Notes: generated from the sequence alone by a model not told the origin. A DNA stretch of 64,000 bases from Shinella zoogloeoides (GCF_033705735.1 NZ_CP131130.1:2049001-2113000); one strand, 5' to 3'. Numbered from the stretch's first letter, positions 50,286-59,747 are shown. A program made the numbers and translations.

Positions 50286-51992
50286 TCAGCCGCGCGTCGC
50301 CAGCACCCGGTTGGCGGCGGAGACGATGGCTTCCAGCGAGGCGGTCACGATGTTCGTGTTGATGCCGACGCCGAAGAGCTTGCCGCCCGGATGCTCGACC
50401 TCGACATAGGCGATGGCCGCCGCGTTCGAGCCGTGCTGGAGCGAGTGCTCGGAATAGTCGGCGACGGACATGGGGATGCCGAGATAGATCGACAGCGCAT
50501 TGATGAAGCCGTCGATCGGGCCGGTGCCCCTGCCCTCGATGCGCTTCACCTCGCCGCCGTCGGTGATTTCCGCCGCGACGATGCGCGTGCCCTTCTGCTC
50601 GCCGTCGGGATAGGTGTGATGGTCGACGAAGCGCAGGCGCGTGCCCGGCTGCGTGACGTAGCGCTGCATGAATTGCTCATGGATGCGCTTGGAGGGAAGC
50701 TCCACGCCTTCCTCGTCGGTGATGCGCTGGATCTCCTCGCGGAACTCCACCTGCAGGTTGCGCGGCAGGTTGATGCCGTAGTCTTCCTGCAGGATATAGG
50801 CGATGCCGCCCTTGCCGGACTGCGAGTTGATGCGGATGATCGCCTCGTAGGAGCGGCCGACATCCTGCGGGTCGATCGGCAGGTAAGGCACTTCCCAGAG
50901 CGGCTTGTTGGCCTTCTTGATGGCCTTCATGCCCTTGTTGATGGCGTCCTGGTGCGAGCCGGAGAAGGCCGTGTAGACCAGTTCGCCGACATAGGGGTGA
51001 CGCTCGGGGATGACCATCTCGTTGGAATATTCGTAGACGGCCTTGATACGCTCGATGTCGGAGCAGTCGAGCTTGGGATCGATGCCCTGCGTGTACATAT
51101 TGAGCGCCAGCGTGACGACGTCGACATTGCCCGTGCGCTCGCCATTGCCGAAGAGCGTGCCTTCCACGCGGTCCGCGCCGGCCATCAGGGCAAGTTCCGT
51201 GGCGGCGATGCCGGTGCCGCGGTCGTTGTGCGGATGCAGAGAGACGATGACGTTCTCGCGGTTGTCGATGTTGCGGCACATCCATTCGATCTGGTCGGCA
51301 TAGATGTTGGGCGTCGCCATCTCGACCGTGGAGGGCAGGTTGAGGATCAGCTTGTTGTCGGCGGTCGGCTTCACGATCTCGACGACGGCGTTGCAGATCT
51401 CCAGCGCCACTTCCAGCTCGGTACCGGTGAAGCTCTCCGGCGAATATTCGAAGCGGTAGCCGCCGCCGGCCCTGGCGGCCATGTCGGTGATCATCTTGGC
51501 CGCGTCGGTCGCGATCTGCTTGATGCCGGCGACGTCCTTGGCGAACACCACGCGGCGCTGCAACTCGCTGGTCGAGTTGTAGAAGTGGATGATCGGCCTG
51601 TGCGCGCCTTCCAGCGCCTCGAAGGTGCGGGTGATCAGCTCCGGCCGGCACTGGACCAGCACCTGCAGCGAGACGTCGTCGGACACGTTGCCCTCCTCGA
51701 CGCACCAGCGGGCGAAGTCGAAGTCGGTCTGCGAAGCCGAGGGGAAGCCGATCTCGATTTCCTTGAAGCCCATGTCGAGCAGGAGCTGGAACATGCGGGC
51801 CTTGCGGTCGTGGCCCATCGGGTTGACCAGCGACTGGTTGCCGTCGCGCAGGTCCACCGAACACCAGATCGGCGCCTCGGTGATCGTCTTGCCGGGCCAG
51901 GTGCGGTCCGGGATGCTGATCGTCGGATAGGCCTGATACTTGGTTGCTGCATCGGGCATGCCCTGCTTGGGCGTGTGGGTCTTCACAATCAT
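50286..51992 (-). CDS. leuA: 2-isopropylmalate synthase (type 2 LeuA)
   Basis: LeuA condenses acetyl-CoA with 2-oxoisovalerate, the first committed step to leucine. The 568-residue protein is the long type 2 form: a TIM-barrel catalytic domain beginning ITEAPIWCSVDLRDGNQSL (signature with metal-binding Asp), SLHPHNDRGTG near residue 240, and a C-terminal regulatory domain (from about 430) for leucine feedback. ATG 51992 gives MIVKTHTPKQ, after GAAGAG; the longer start at 52019 is non-conserved. A leader ORF with a Leu-codon run lies 163 bases upstream, suggesting attenuation. Confidence 0.95.
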   Translation of the reverse strand: MIVKTHTPKQGMPDAATKYQAYPTISIPDRTWPGKTITEAPIWCSVDLRDGNQSLVNPMGHDRKARMFQLLLDMGFKEIEIGFPSASQTDFDFARWCVEEGNVSDDVSLQVLVQCRPELITRTFEALEGAHRPIIHFYNSTSELQRRVVFAKDVAGIKQIATDAAKMITDMAARAGGGYRFEYSPESFTGTELEVALEICNAVVEIVKPTADNKLILNLPSTVEMATPNIYADQIEWMCRNIDNRENVIVSLHPHNDRGTGIAATELALMAGADRVEGTLFGNGERTGNVDVVTLALNMYTQGIDPKLDCSDIERIKAVYEYSNEMVIPERHPYVGELVYTAFSGSHQDAINKGMKAIKKANKPLWEVPYLPIDPQDVGRSYEAIIRINSQSGKGGIAYILQEDYGINLPRNLQVEFREEIQRITDEEGVELPSKRIHEQFMQRYVTQPGTRLRFVDHHTYPDGEQKGTRIVAAEITDGGEVKRIEGRGTGPIDGFINALSIYLGIPMSVADYSEHSLQHGSNAAAIAYVEVEHPGGKLFGVGINTNIVTASLEAIVSAANRVLATRG

Positions 51993-52114
51993 CGCGTCTT
52001 CTCTTCGTCGTCCCGGCATTCGCGAAAGCGTCTTAGCGCAACGGTCGGCGCTTGGCGACGGCGAATGCTGGCCATGGGCGGCCAGAACCGGAATTAATGC
52101 ATGGGGTGAAACGA

Positions 52115-52165
52115 GGAGCTATTGCCGGACGGGCTTTTCGGCCGCCGGGCGCTCCTCAGCGAACC
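52115..52165 (-). promoter_or_regulatory. Possible leuA attenuator hairpins
   Basis: On the minus strand two mutually exclusive hairpins can form. One pairs GCCGGG with CCCGGC over the leader stop codon. The other pairs GAGGAGC with GCTCCTC, with an internal GC stem. The second is followed only by GTTTC, so if it terminates transcription it does so weakly. Confidence 0.4.
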
Positions 52166-52281
52166 CGGCAACCGCGCGTAAGGCCGAGAAGAAGAAGCGA
52201 GGAGAAGCCGCGCGAACGCTCGCGAACAGCAGCGCTGCCGCGGGAAACTCGTTCGATGATCTGTGCGCCGGTCTTCAACAT
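52156..52281 (-). CDS. Putative leucine leader peptide for leuA
   Basis: A 41-residue ORF starting MLKTGAQIIERVSRG and ending SSLLLLGLTRGCRVR contains four successive Leu codons (CTT CTT CTT CTC) plus one more two codons later, near its 3' end. It starts nine bases after a -10 element, so the mRNA would be nearly leaderless, like the trp leader. Stalling at the Leu run would cover the first hairpin of the following structure. The layout fits attenuation of leucine synthesis, but it is not proven by sequence alone. Confidence 0.55.
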   Translation of the reverse strand: MLKTGAQIIERVSRGSAAVRERSRGFSSLLLLGLTRGCRVR

Positions 52282-52290
52282 GATGGGGCG

Positions 52291-52319
52291 CTTATAGCGA
52301 GGACGATGGGAAAGAGCAA
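52291..52319 (-). promoter_or_regulatory. Promoter of the leuA leader transcript
   Basis: On the minus strand TTGCTC (52319-52314) and TATAAG (52296-52291) are 17 bases apart. Transcription would begin at or very near the leader ATG at 52281. Confidence 0.65.
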
Positions 52320-52347
52320 GTGCCCGTTGGGCTTTTACGAGATGGCC

Positions 52348-52464
52348 GCCCCTCATCCCCCTGCCGGGACCTTCTCCCCGCAAGCGGGGAGAAGGAGGAA
52401 AACGGCGAGCCCAGCGCTCCTCGCCCCGCTTGCGGGGAGAGGATGCCGGCAGGCAGGTGAGGGG
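52348..52464. repeat. Palindromic mosaic repeat, upstream of leuA leader
   Basis: The unit starts GCCCCTCATCCCCC and ends GGCAGGTGAGGGG, with internal stems CTTCTCCCCGCAAGCGGGG and CCCCGCTTGCGGGGAG. It is an inverted copy of the unit at 54781-54895 with high identity over about 115 bases. Confidence 0.8.
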
Positions 52465-52476
52465 CAAATCGCGCCC

Positions 52477-53055
52477 TCAGATATCGCCCTGCGAGGTCAC
52501 GATGCGCGAGACGAGGCCGTAGCCTTTGGCTTCCTCGGCGGAGAGCCAGTAGTCGCGGTCCGTGTCCTTGGCGATCTTCTCGATCGGCTGGCCGGTGGCG
52601 TCGGCGAAGATTTTGTTCAGGCGCTCGTTCATCTTGATGATCTCGCGGGCCTGGATCTCGATATCCGACGCCATGCCGCGGGTGCCGCCCGACGGTTGGT
52701 GCAGCAGGAAGCGGGTGTTGGGCAGGCAAAGGCGCCGTTCCTTCGGCGCGGCGACATAGATCAGCGCGCCGGCCGAGGCGACCCAGCCCGTGCCGATCAT
52801 CCACACCTTCGGCTTGATGAACTTGATCATGTCGTGGATCGAATCGCCCGATTCCACATGGCCGCCCGGCGAGTTGACGTAGATGCGGATGTCCTCGTCG
52901 CTGGCGGCGGCAAGCGCCACGAGCTGCGAGCAGACCTTCTGCGCCAGTTCCTGGTTGATCGGCCCGTAGATGAAGATCGAACGCGACTTGAAAAGGTTCG
53001 CTTCCGTTTCCTTGCCCAGGGGCAGTTCCGTCTTCTTGTCGTCTTCGTCGCTCAT
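52477..53055 (-). CDS. clpP: ATP-dependent Clp protease proteolytic subunit (paralogue)
   Basis: The 192-residue serine protease subunit has the catalytic Ser in [11 protein letters not shown], His in FLLHQPSGG and Asp in the ADATGQ region, with the handle domain intact. The Ser environment (VASAGA rather than AASMGA) and the lack of adjacent clpX or tig genes mark it as one of the additional rhizobial ClpP paralogues rather than the main ClpP1. It would assemble with a Clp ATPase, possibly with the ClpS adaptor found earlier in the window. It starts at 53055 with no strong Shine-Dalgarno. Confidence 0.93.
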   Translation of the reverse strand: MSDEDDKKTELPLGKETEANLFKSRSIFIYGPINQELAQKVCSQLVALAAASDEDIRIYVNSPGGHVESGDSIHDMIKFIKPKVWMIGTGWVASAGALIYVAAPKERRLCLPNTRFLLHQPSGGTRGMASDIEIQAREIIKMNERLNKIFADATGQPIEKIAKDTDRDYWLSAEEAKGYGLVSRIVTSQGDI

Positions 53056-53239
53056 CCAAAGTCTCCGGATTGCTCGTCAATAGTCCTGTCGCTGTCAGAT
53101 AATGCGACTCACCGGCCAAGACAATGCAACAAAACCGATACCCGGCGATAGAGCGCACCCGCGCCACCGCAAAACACGGTAAATGCCGGGCGACGGCTCA
53201 TGACCCGCCTTCCTCGCGGGACGGCGGAAGCCCGCCGCC

Positions 53240-53704
53240 TCATCCTCGCCCGCGATACGGCTGCACGCCCTGGTCCGGCAGCCAGACGCCCTTCGGCGCT
53301 TCACCGGTCTGCCAGAACACATCGATCGGAATGCCGCCGCGCGGATACCAGTAGGCACCGATTCTCAGCCATTTCGGCTCCAGCAGCCCGACGAGCCGCT
53401 TGGCGATATCGACGGTGCAGTCCTCATGGAAGGCGCCGTGGTTGCGGAAGGAATGCAGGTAGAGCTTCAACGACTTCGATTCGACGAGCCAGCCGTCCGG
53501 AATGTAGTCGATGACGATATGCGCGAAGTCCGGCTGGCCGGTCATCGGGCAGAGCGAGGTGAATTCCGGCGCGGTGAAGCGCACCACGAAATCGGTGCCG
53601 GCATGGCTGCTCGGCACCTTTTCCAGAAGCGCGGCATCGGGATCGGCGGGAAGATCCACCTTCTGCCCGAGTTGCGACAATCCCGATACGTCTGTCCTGC
53701 TCAT
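53240..53704 (-). CDS. queF: 7-cyano-7-deazaguanine reductase QueF
   Basis: QueF reduces preQ0 to preQ1 with NADPH in queuosine synthesis. The 154-residue length is that of the single-domain form. It has the active-site Cys in [10 protein letters not shown] and the QueF motif [14 protein letters not shown] with catalytic Asp in QPDFAH. It overlaps the upstream CDF gene by four bases (ATGA), so both are co-transcribed. No preQ1 riboswitch is recognisable before the operon. Confidence 0.96.
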   Translation of the reverse strand: MSRTDVSGLSQLGQKVDLPADPDAALLEKVPSSHAGTDFVVRFTAPEFTSLCPMTGQPDFAHIVIDYIPDGWLVESKSLKLYLHSFRNHGAFHEDCTVDIAKRLVGLLEPKWLRIGAYWYPRGGIPIDVFWQTGEAPKGVWLPDQGVQPYRGRG

Positions 53705-54618
53705 GATCCGACCCTTTCGATCCTGACCCTTACACCATGCGCCTTTTCCGTCTCGGGTTCGACATGGATGGCGATCTGGGCGCCCGGCTGCACGGCGCGG
53801 ATGGCGTCCTCCAGCCGGTCGCAGATATCATGCGCCTGCCCGACGGGCATGGCTGCCGGCACGACGAGGTGGAAATCGACGAAGGTCGCCGAGCCGGCCC
53901 GCCGGGTCTTCAGGTCGTGCACGCCAAGCGAGCCGGCGCCGTTCGCCGCGATGGCCGCCTGGATCGCCTCGGCCTCCCCCGGCTCCACCGCATGGTCCAT
54001 CAGGCCGTCGACCGAATGGGCGATGACCTTCCAGCCCTGGTAGAGGATGTTGAGCGCGACGAGGATCGCCAGCAGCGGATCGAGCACGGCATAGCCCGTC
54101 GCGATGGCAAGGACGAGGCCGATCAGCACCCCGATCGAGGTGACGACGTCCGACAGGATATGCTGCCCGTCCGCGGCCAGCGCCGGCGAGCGGTAGCGCC
54201 GGCCCGCGCGGATGAGCACATAGGCCCAGACGGCATTGATCACCCCCGCCGCGAAGTTGATGACAAGGCCCATGACCGGCGCTTCCATCGACGCCGGCGC
54301 CATCACCGCCGGCACCGCCTCCATGACGATCAGCAGCGCCGCCACGACGATCAGCACGCCTTCCAGAACCGCCGAAAGATATTCCGCCTTGTGATGACCG
54401 AAGGGATGCGTCTTGTCCGCCGGCTTGGCCGCATAGGTGATGGCCGCGAAGGCGACGATGGCCGCCACCACGTTGACGCTCGATTCCAGCCCGTCCGAAA
54501 GCAGCGCCACCGAGCCCGTCACCCACCAGGCAATGAGCTTCAGCCCCATCACGCCGAAGGCCAGCGGGATGCCCCAAAGCGCCAGCCGCTTGACCGTGTT
54601 GCCGTCCGTGTCTGCCAT
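53701..54618 (-). CDS. Cation diffusion facilitator transporter
   Basis: The 305-residue protein has six membrane helices and a cytoplasmic C-terminal domain (from about 215). Site A residues are in LLSDGLESS (Asp then Glu, where many members have Asp twice) and [10 protein letters not shown] (His and Asp). [11 protein letters not shown] forms the cytoplasmic loop. CDF proteins export Zn2+, Mn2+, Fe2+ or similar ions by proton exchange; the Asp to Glu change makes specificity uncertain. ATG 54618 follows GGAGAGCAGA; upstream ATGs lack a ribosome-binding site. It is co-transcribed with queF. Confidence 0.92.
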   Translation of the reverse strand: MADTDGNTVKRLALWGIPLAFGVMGLKLIAWWVTGSVALLSDGLESSVNVVAAIVAFAAITYAAKPADKTHPFGHHKAEYLSAVLEGVLIVVAALLIVMEAVPAVMAPASMEAPVMGLVINFAAGVINAVWAYVLIRAGRRYRSPALAADGQHILSDVVTSIGVLIGLVLAIATGYAVLDPLLAILVALNILYQGWKVIAHSVDGLMDHAVEPGEAEAIQAAIAANGAGSLGVHDLKTRRAGSATFVDFHLVVPAAMPVGQAHDICDRLEDAIRAVQPGAQIAIHVEPETEKAHGVRVRIERVGS

Positions 54619-54671
54619 TCTGCTCTCCATGCGCATGCAACCGAGTTGCAAAAAGCCTGGCCCATCAACGC

Positions 54672-54705
54672 AAAACCGCGCGCACGGGGACGTGCACGCG
54701 GTTTT
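54672..54705 (-). terminator. Likely terminator of trpE(G)
   Basis: A long imperfect stem with outer AAAACCGCG/CGCGGTTTT and inner GCACG/CGTGC around a GGGA loop is flanked by A and T tracts, so it can terminate on both strands. On the minus strand it lies about 210 bases after trpE(G), beyond the mosaic repeat. Confidence 0.6.
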
Positions 54706-54780
54706 TCTCTCGGGTTCGCTATGGACTAGGACGGCGGCTTTGTCAAAGCCCGCGCGGCTGGGCGCACAGGTTAAGGCTGC

Positions 54781-54895
54781 CTCTCACCTGCCTGCCGGCA
54801 TCCTCTCCCCGTAAACGGGGCGAGGAGCGCTGGGCGCGCCGTTCTGCCCCTTCTCCCTGCCTGCGGGGAGAAGGTCCCTGCAGGGGGATGAGGGC
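54781..54895. repeat. Palindromic mosaic repeat, inverted copy of 52348-52464
   Basis: The reverse complement matches the 52348-52464 unit closely (shared CTTCTCCCCGCA, CCCAGCGCTCCTCGCC and GGATGCCGGCAGGCAGGTGAG). It lies just past the 3' end of trpE(G). The two copies flank clpP-queF-CDF in opposite orientation. Confidence 0.8.
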
Positions 54896-54914
54896 AAGCC
54901 GGCAAGCCGCCAAA

Positions 54915-57104
54915 CTAAGCCGCCTTCACCCTCGCCTTCTTCGACAGATGCGCGACCACGTTCTCGATCATGCGCATGCCGGCATCCTGGCCGAGCGTCA
55001 TGATCGATTCCGGGTGGAACTGCACCGCGGCCACCGGCTCGCTGGCATGTTCGATGCCCATGATCGTGCCGTCCTCGCTCTCCGCCGTGATAATGAAATC
55101 ACGCGGCAGCGTCGCCGGATCGGCGAAGATCGAGTGGTAGCGACCGACCGTCACCTCCTTGCCGAGGCCGGAGAAGACGATGCCCGGCTCCAGCACGCGG
55201 ATGCGCGAGGGCTTGCCGTGCATGGGAATGGCGAGCTGGCGCAGCTCCCCGCCATAGGCCTCGGCGAGGGCCTGGAGCCCGAGGCAGACGCCGAAGATCG
55301 GCAGGCTGCGCGCGCGCGCCTTCCTGATCGTCGCCTTGCAGTCGAAGTCCTTCGGGGTGCCCGGGCCCGGCGACAGCACGACGAGGTCCGGCTTCACCCG
55401 GTCGAACACCTCTTCGGCAACCGGCGTGCGCACGGTCGTCACCTCCGCGCCGGTCTGGCGGAAATAGTTGGCGAGCGTGTGCACGAAGCTGTCCTCGTGG
55501 TCGACGAGCAGAATCTTCACCCCTGCCCCGACGGATGCGACGTCGCGCTGGACCTTGGCGGAATTGCCGGACTTGGCGTCGCGGATGGCTGCGATCATGG
55601 CGGAGGCCTTCAGTTCGGTTTCGGCTTCTTCTTCTTCCGGGTTGGAATCGTAGAGCAGCGTCGCGCCGGCGCGCACTTCGGCGATGCCGTCCTTGATGCG
55701 GATGGTGCGCAGCGTCAGGCCCGTGTTCATGTCGCCGTTGAACCCGACCATGCCGATCGCCCCACCATACCACGCCCGCGGGCTCTTCTCATGCGCCTCG
55801 ATGAAGCGCATCGCCCAGAGTTTTGGCGCGCCCGTCACCGTGACGGCCCAGGCATGCGAGAGGAAGCCGTCGAAGGCGTCCATGTCGTCGCGCAGGCGCC
55901 CCTCGATATGGTCGACCGTGTGGATGAGACGCGAATACATCTCGATCTGCCGGCGGCCGATGACCTTGACGGAGCCGGGCTCGCAGACGCGGCTCTTGTC
56001 GTTGCGGTCGACGTCCGAGCACATGGTCAGCTCGGATTCGTCCTTCTTCGAGTTGAGCAGCTTCAGGATCTGTTCCGAGTCGGCAATCGGGTCGTCGCCG
56101 CGCTTGATCGTGCCCGAGATCGGGCAGGTCTCGATGCGGCGGCCCGACACGCGCACGAACATTTCCGGCGAGGCGCCGACAAGATATTCCTGGTTGCCGA
56201 GATTGATGAAGAAGGAATAGGGCGACGGGTTGATCGCCTTGAGGCGGCGGGAGATTTCCGAGGGCCTGCTCTCGCAGCGCTCGAAGAACTTCTGGCCCGG
56301 CACGACCTCGAAGAGATCGCCGCGCTTGAAGCTTTCCTTCGCCTTGACGACGAGCTCGGCATATTCGCCCGGCCGGTGGTCGCCCTGCGGCGGGATGACG
56401 TCGGAGGTGCGGAACGGCTCGGCGACGATCGCCTCGCCCTTGCCCTCGGTGGAAAGGCCGCCCTTGGCGAAATCGTAGCGGTCGATCCAGGCCTTGGCGG
56501 CATAGTGGTCGACGACGAGGATCTCGTCCGGCAGGAAGAGCACCATGTCGCGCTGGTCGTCCGGCCGCGTGAGCTTGAGGTCGATGGCGTCGAACTGGAA
56601 GGCGAGGTCGTAGCCGAAGGCGCCGTAGAGGCCGAGGCTCGCATCCTCCGCCGAATGGAAGAGGTCGGTGACGGCGCGCAGCACGGTGAAGACCGTCGGC
56701 ATCTTCGAGCGCTCTTCCTCGGTGAACACCCGGTCGGGCAGCTTCACGTCGAGATCGAGCCGGCTTGCCGTGCGCGCGCCGAGCGCCAGTTCCGGCACGT
56801 TCGCCAGGCGGTCGGCGATCAGCGACAGCAGCACCTCGCCGCGCGCATTGTAGGCCTCGATCCAGACGGAGCGGCCGAAGGAGGAAATGCCGAGCGGCGG
56901 ATCGACCACGGCCGTATCCCAGCGCGTATAGCGGCCCGGATATTCGTAGTTCGAGGAGAAGACCGCGCCGCGCCGCTCATCGAGCCTGTCGATATAGGCG
57001 GAGATCGCATTGGCATAATCCGCCGCACGGCGCCGCCGCGTGACGGTCACCCCGCCGCGCGTCTCATAGGCTTCGCCGCCGTCTTCCAGAATTTTCGTCG
57101 CCAT
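54915..57104 (-). CDS. trpE: Anthranilate synthase, fused TrpE and TrpG
   Basis: The 729-residue enzyme makes anthranilate from chorismate, the first step to tryptophan. Residues 1 to about 510 are the TrpE part ([39 protein letters not shown]). From about 525 the TrpG glutaminase follows, with [20 protein letters not shown], catalytic Cys in [12 protein letters not shown], and His/Glu in QFHPES. The single-chain fusion and length equal those of rhizobial TrpE(G). ATG 57104 gives [10 protein letters not shown]; the frame open to 57149 enters the attenuator. Expression is controlled by the leader at 57148-57296. Confidence 0.97.
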   Translation of the reverse strand: MATKILEDGGEAYETRGGVTVTRRRRAADYANAISAYIDRLDERRGAVFSSNYEYPGRYTRWDTAVVDPPLGISSFGRSVWIEAYNARGEVLLSLIADRLANVPELALGARTASRLDLDVKLPDRVFTEEERSKMPTVFTVLRAVTDLFHSAEDASLGLYGAFGYDLAFQFDAIDLKLTRPDDQRDMVLFLPDEILVVDHYAAKAWIDRYDFAKGGLSTEGKGEAIVAEPFRTSDVIPPQGDHRPGEYAELVVKAKESFKRGDLFEVVPGQKFFERCESRPSEISRRLKAINPSPYSFFINLGNQEYLVGASPEMFVRVSGRRIETCPISGTIKRGDDPIADSEQILKLLNSKKDESELTMCSDVDRNDKSRVCEPGSVKVIGRRQIEMYSRLIHTVDHIEGRLRDDMDAFDGFLSHAWAVTVTGAPKLWAMRFIEAHEKSPRAWYGGAIGMVGFNGDMNTGLTLRTIRIKDGIAEVRAGATLLYDSNPEEEEAETELKASAMIAAIRDAKSGNSAKVQRDVASVGAGVKILLVDHEDSFVHTLANYFRQTGAEVTTVRTPVAEEVFDRVKPDLVVLSPGPGTPKDFDCKATIRKARARSLPIFGVCLGLQALAEAYGGELRQLAIPMHGKPSRIRVLEPGIVFSGLGKEVTVGRYHSIFADPATLPRDFIITAESEDGTIMGIEHASEPVAAVQFHPESIMTLGQDAGMRMIENVVAHLSKKARVKAA

Positions 57105-57147
57105 TCCCAACTCCGTTTCGGCCCGGTCCTGCGAGGCGGCCGAACAC

Positions 57148-57179
57148 AAAAAAGCCGCCTCGAATTTTCCGGGCGGCTT
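57148..57179 (-). terminator. trp attenuator terminator hairpin
   Basis: An 8-bp stem AAGCCGCC/GGCGGCTT with a 12-base loop is followed on the minus strand by a run of six T. The 5' arm GCCGCC can instead pair with GGCGGC in 57208-57213, just after the leader stop codon, as the antiterminator. A third pairing, GGCTGGT with ACCAGTC, sequesters that segment when the leader is fully translated. Confidence 0.9.
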
Positions 57180-57214
57180 GTCGTCTCAATCACGCATGAC
57201 TGGTCAAGGCCGCC

Positions 57215-57259
57215 TCAGCGAGCCCACCACCAGCCAGAAATGATGCGTGCGTTTGTCAT
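57215..57259 (-). CDS. trpL: trp operon leader peptide
   Basis: The 14-residue ORF reads MTNARIISGWWWAR, with three consecutive Trp codons two codons before the stop codon. It has the size and the WWWAR ending of the Ensifer meliloti leader peptide TrpL. Stalling at the Trp codons under Trp shortage frees the antiterminator pairing and lets transcription reach trpE(G). The ATG lies nine bases from the -10 element and has no Shine-Dalgarno, so the transcript probably starts at the ATG (leaderless), as described for E. meliloti. Confidence 0.93.
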   Translation of the reverse strand: MTNARIISGWWWAR

Positions 57260-57267
57260 GGGCGGAA

Positions 57268-57296
57268 TTGTTAGCGACAGATGGATGCTTGCGCAA
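57268..57296 (-). promoter_or_regulatory. Promoter of the trp leader transcript
   Basis: On the minus strand TTGCGC (57296-57291) and TAACAA (57273-57268) are separated by 17 bases, placing the start point at or next to the A of the trpL ATG. Confidence 0.7.
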
Positions 57297-57368
57297 GAGC
57301 CTCCTGTCGCGGCTCAAAGAAAAGGGCGGCAGGATTTGCCGCCCTTTCCCATCGGCATGCTGCGCAGA

Positions 57369-59630
57369 TCAGAACGTCTTGGTGATGGAAACCTTGAAGC
57401 TCCGTCCCGGCTCGGCATAGAAAGCGCTCGGCTGGTTCGTATTGCTGTTGGAAGGGGCAGCGGTGTCCAGAGAACGCAGCGCCACGCCGTCCCAATATTC
57501 CTTGTTGAAGATATTGTAGACGCCGGCCTGAATTCTGAGGCCTTCGGAACCTTCCGGCTCCCACCACGCCGTCAGGTTCGCAATCCCGTAACCGGGGGCG
57601 TTGAACCTGTTGGCGGTGGTGGATTTACGTATCGCACTTCCGAAAATGCCCGTGAGGTCGACACCCCAATCGTCCTGGCTATAGCCGATGCCCGCAATCG
57701 CCCGCAGCGGAATCACGGTGCGCAGCGACTCGTCCGTATCCTTGTCCTTCGCGTTCGTATAGGTCAGCGAGCCGTTGAGATGAATGCCATTGGCGAAAGC
57801 GTGGTAGCCGCTGATCTCGATCCCGGCCACACGAACGCGCGCCCTGTTGTAGTATTGCTCGTAGCTCGTATAGGGCGGGACCGGCCCGATATCGCGCCTG
57901 TCGATGAAGTTCCTGTACTGGTTATAGAAACCGACCACCCGCATCTTCGTGTCGCCGACGTCATAATCGCCGCCAAGCTCCAGCCCCATGCCGGTTTCGG
58001 GCTTGAGGTCCGGATTGCCGACGACGGCGTATTGAATGGGACCGCCCTGCCCCGTGTAGAGCAGATAGAGTTCGTCCACCGTCGGTGCGCGGTATGCCAT
58101 CGACCACTGGCCGAAAAGCTCGAAATCTGGCGTGACGTCGTATCCGACGAGAAGCTTCGGCGAGATCCGGGCGCCGTGGCGCGAATCCGGCAGGCCGGTA
58201 TAGCCGGGATTTCCGGTGAAGCCGGCGGTTTCCTGCGGTTGGTAGTCGAACCAGTCGAAGCCGAGGCCGGGTGTCACGGACCAGGCGGAATCGCCGTAGC
58301 GGATCTTGTCGTCCAGCGTGATGCCGAGCCTTGCACCGTTGACGTCGGGCATTTCCGACTGATCCGCGTGGAGCGAGCCGCATGCGGGACCGACATAGGA
58401 TCCGTCGATGCAGCCGTCACGGCCGGCGGTGAAGGACTGGGCCCAGAAATAGGAGAAATTGGTGCGGATGTTCAGCTCATGGCTGAAATTGCCGGTGTCG
58501 AATGCTTTGTTGAACGTGCTGACGATGCCGACGGACTGCTCTTCCAGCTGGTTCGAACGGTACCAGTCCCCGGCCGGAGCCGGAATGCGGATGCCTTCAT
58601 TGCCCGCAGTCCGCTTGACGTTCTGCCAGTAAACGGAGGAGCGGATGGAATCGAAGAACCCGCCCGGTTCGTCGAGCTGGTAGTCCAGCGATACCCGGTC
58701 GCGCGTATTGTCCTCGAAGCCGAAGAAGTCCTTGTAGCCGCGGCTGGAATTGGTACCGCCCTGCAGCGTCAGCAGCTCCGTGTCGAGGTCGCGGTCATAG
58801 TGCTCGGCCGTGATGCCGATCCTGTGGCCGCCCTCCAGTTCGCGACGCGCCTTGAAGAGCAGGTTGTATTCCGTGAGGTCCGCGGGGTTGGCCTTGTCAC
58901 GGCCGAAGCCGATGCCCCCGATCGTACCCGCATTGTCCGTCTCATGGCCGCGCAGATAGGAACCCTGGAAGAGCACGCTGGTGTCGTCAAAACGCTTGGC
59001 GACCGCGAAGTTTCCACCGATGCCCCGAATGGAGCTGTCATAGGTCGCCTTGGCGATGCCGCCCCAGTCCCGGCCTTCCCGGATCAGGTCTTCCGGTTCC
59101 AGCGTGCGCAAGACGACGGCACCGCCCAGCGCGCCGGAGCCGGCGCGACTTGAGTCCGCTCCCTTGACGATATCCATCGTGGAAATGGCATTGAACGAGA
59201 ACGCATTGGCACCGCCATTCGCGTTGGTCGTCGTCGAGGGACCACCCGAACGGGCGGCGTTGGAGAGATAGGGAAGCGGAATGTCGTCGACCAGCGTCGT
59301 CACGCGGTTGCCGCCCATCCCGCGAATGACGAAGCCCTTGTCGGCGGAGGAATATTGAACGCTCGGGTCCAGGCGCGACACGTCGGAGGGCGAGTTGATC
59401 TCCTCACGGCGCAATTGCTCCGCGGTCGTCTGCGTTGCAAGGGGCGTGTCCTCGACGCTGCCCGTCGGCTTCACCACCCGCTTCCCCTTCACCACGATAG
59501 GCTGCAGGGTTGTGTTGCCATTGGCGTCGGCCGTGCCGGAGGCATCCTGCGCGAGTGCGGGGGCGGAAAGGGAAAGCACGGCGAGCGCCGTGCAAGCCAG
59601 AAGTGCGGAACGGGAACGCCGGGCCTGCAT
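57369..59630 (-). CDS. TonB-dependent outer-membrane heme receptor
   Basis: The 753-residue protein has a signal peptide ending LSAPALAQ, a TonB-box-like TLQPIVVKGKR, a plug domain (to about residue 190, with DKGFVIRGMGGNRV) and a 22-strand beta barrel ending in KVSITKTF with terminal Phe. Its barrel contains YRAP and NPDL segments, the boxes typical of heme/hemoglobin receptors, but the His usually found between them is missing. A TGA-N9-TCA iron-responsive box covers its promoter. It probably imports heme under iron shortage, like ShmR/HmuR of rhizobia. Confidence 0.9.
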   Translation of the reverse strand: MQARRSRSALLACTALAVLSLSAPALAQDASGTADANGNTTLQPIVVKGKRVVKPTGSVEDTPLATQTTAEQLRREEINSPSDVSRLDPSVQYSSADKGFVIRGMGGNRVTTLVDDIPLPYLSNAARSGGPSTTTNANGGANAFSFNAISTMDIVKGADSSRAGSGALGGAVVLRTLEPEDLIREGRDWGGIAKATYDSSIRGIGGNFAVAKRFDDTSVLFQGSYLRGHETDNAGTIGGIGFGRDKANPADLTEYNLLFKARRELEGGHRIGITAEHYDRDLDTELLTLQGGTNSSRGYKDFFGFEDNTRDRVSLDYQLDEPGGFFDSIRSSVYWQNVKRTAGNEGIRIPAPAGDWYRSNQLEEQSVGIVSTFNKAFDTGNFSHELNIRTNFSYFWAQSFTAGRDGCIDGSYVGPACGSLHADQSEMPDVNGARLGITLDDKIRYGDSAWSVTPGLGFDWFDYQPQETAGFTGNPGYTGLPDSRHGARISPKLLVGYDVTPDFELFGQWSMAYRAPTVDELYLLYTGQGGPIQYAVVGNPDLKPETGMGLELGGDYDVGDTKMRVVGFYNQYRNFIDRRDIGPVPPYTSYEQYYNRARVRVAGIEISGYHAFANGIHLNGSLTYTNAKDKDTDESLRTVIPLRAIAGIGYSQDDWGVDLTGIFGSAIRKSTTANRFNAPGYGIANLTAWWEPEGSEGLRIQAGVYNIFNKEYWDGVALRSLDTAAPSNSNTNQPSAFYAEPGRSFKVSITKTF

Positions 59631-59747
59631 GTCTATCCTCTACTAATTCGGCACGCGCGGCATCGTCCCGGCGCACGAGGATGCGCCGGCTGCGAGCCAT
59701 GCGGAAAAATGGCAAAAACGTGTTCGGGTCGAGCCCGGCCTATCGCT

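Larger units (their letters stand above)
51993..52476. other. Long region without full-size gene, upstream of leuA
   Basis: This 484-base stretch holds the leuA leader: a promoter (52291-52319), a 41-residue leader ORF (52156-52281) and structured RNA, followed upstream by the palindromic repeat at 52348-52464. The interval 51993-52155 contains overlapping hairpins described under the leuA leader. Confidence 0.7.

Noticed and set aside
53056-53239. preQ1 riboswitch near queF
   Set aside because: queF is preceded by the overlapping CDF gene, and no compact aptamer-like motif is visible upstream of that operon.
54888-59153. A 1421-codon plus-strand open frame antisense to trpE(G) and the heme receptor
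   Set aside because: High GC leaves long antisense frames open. The opposite strand has clear family proteins and this translation has no recognisable motifs.
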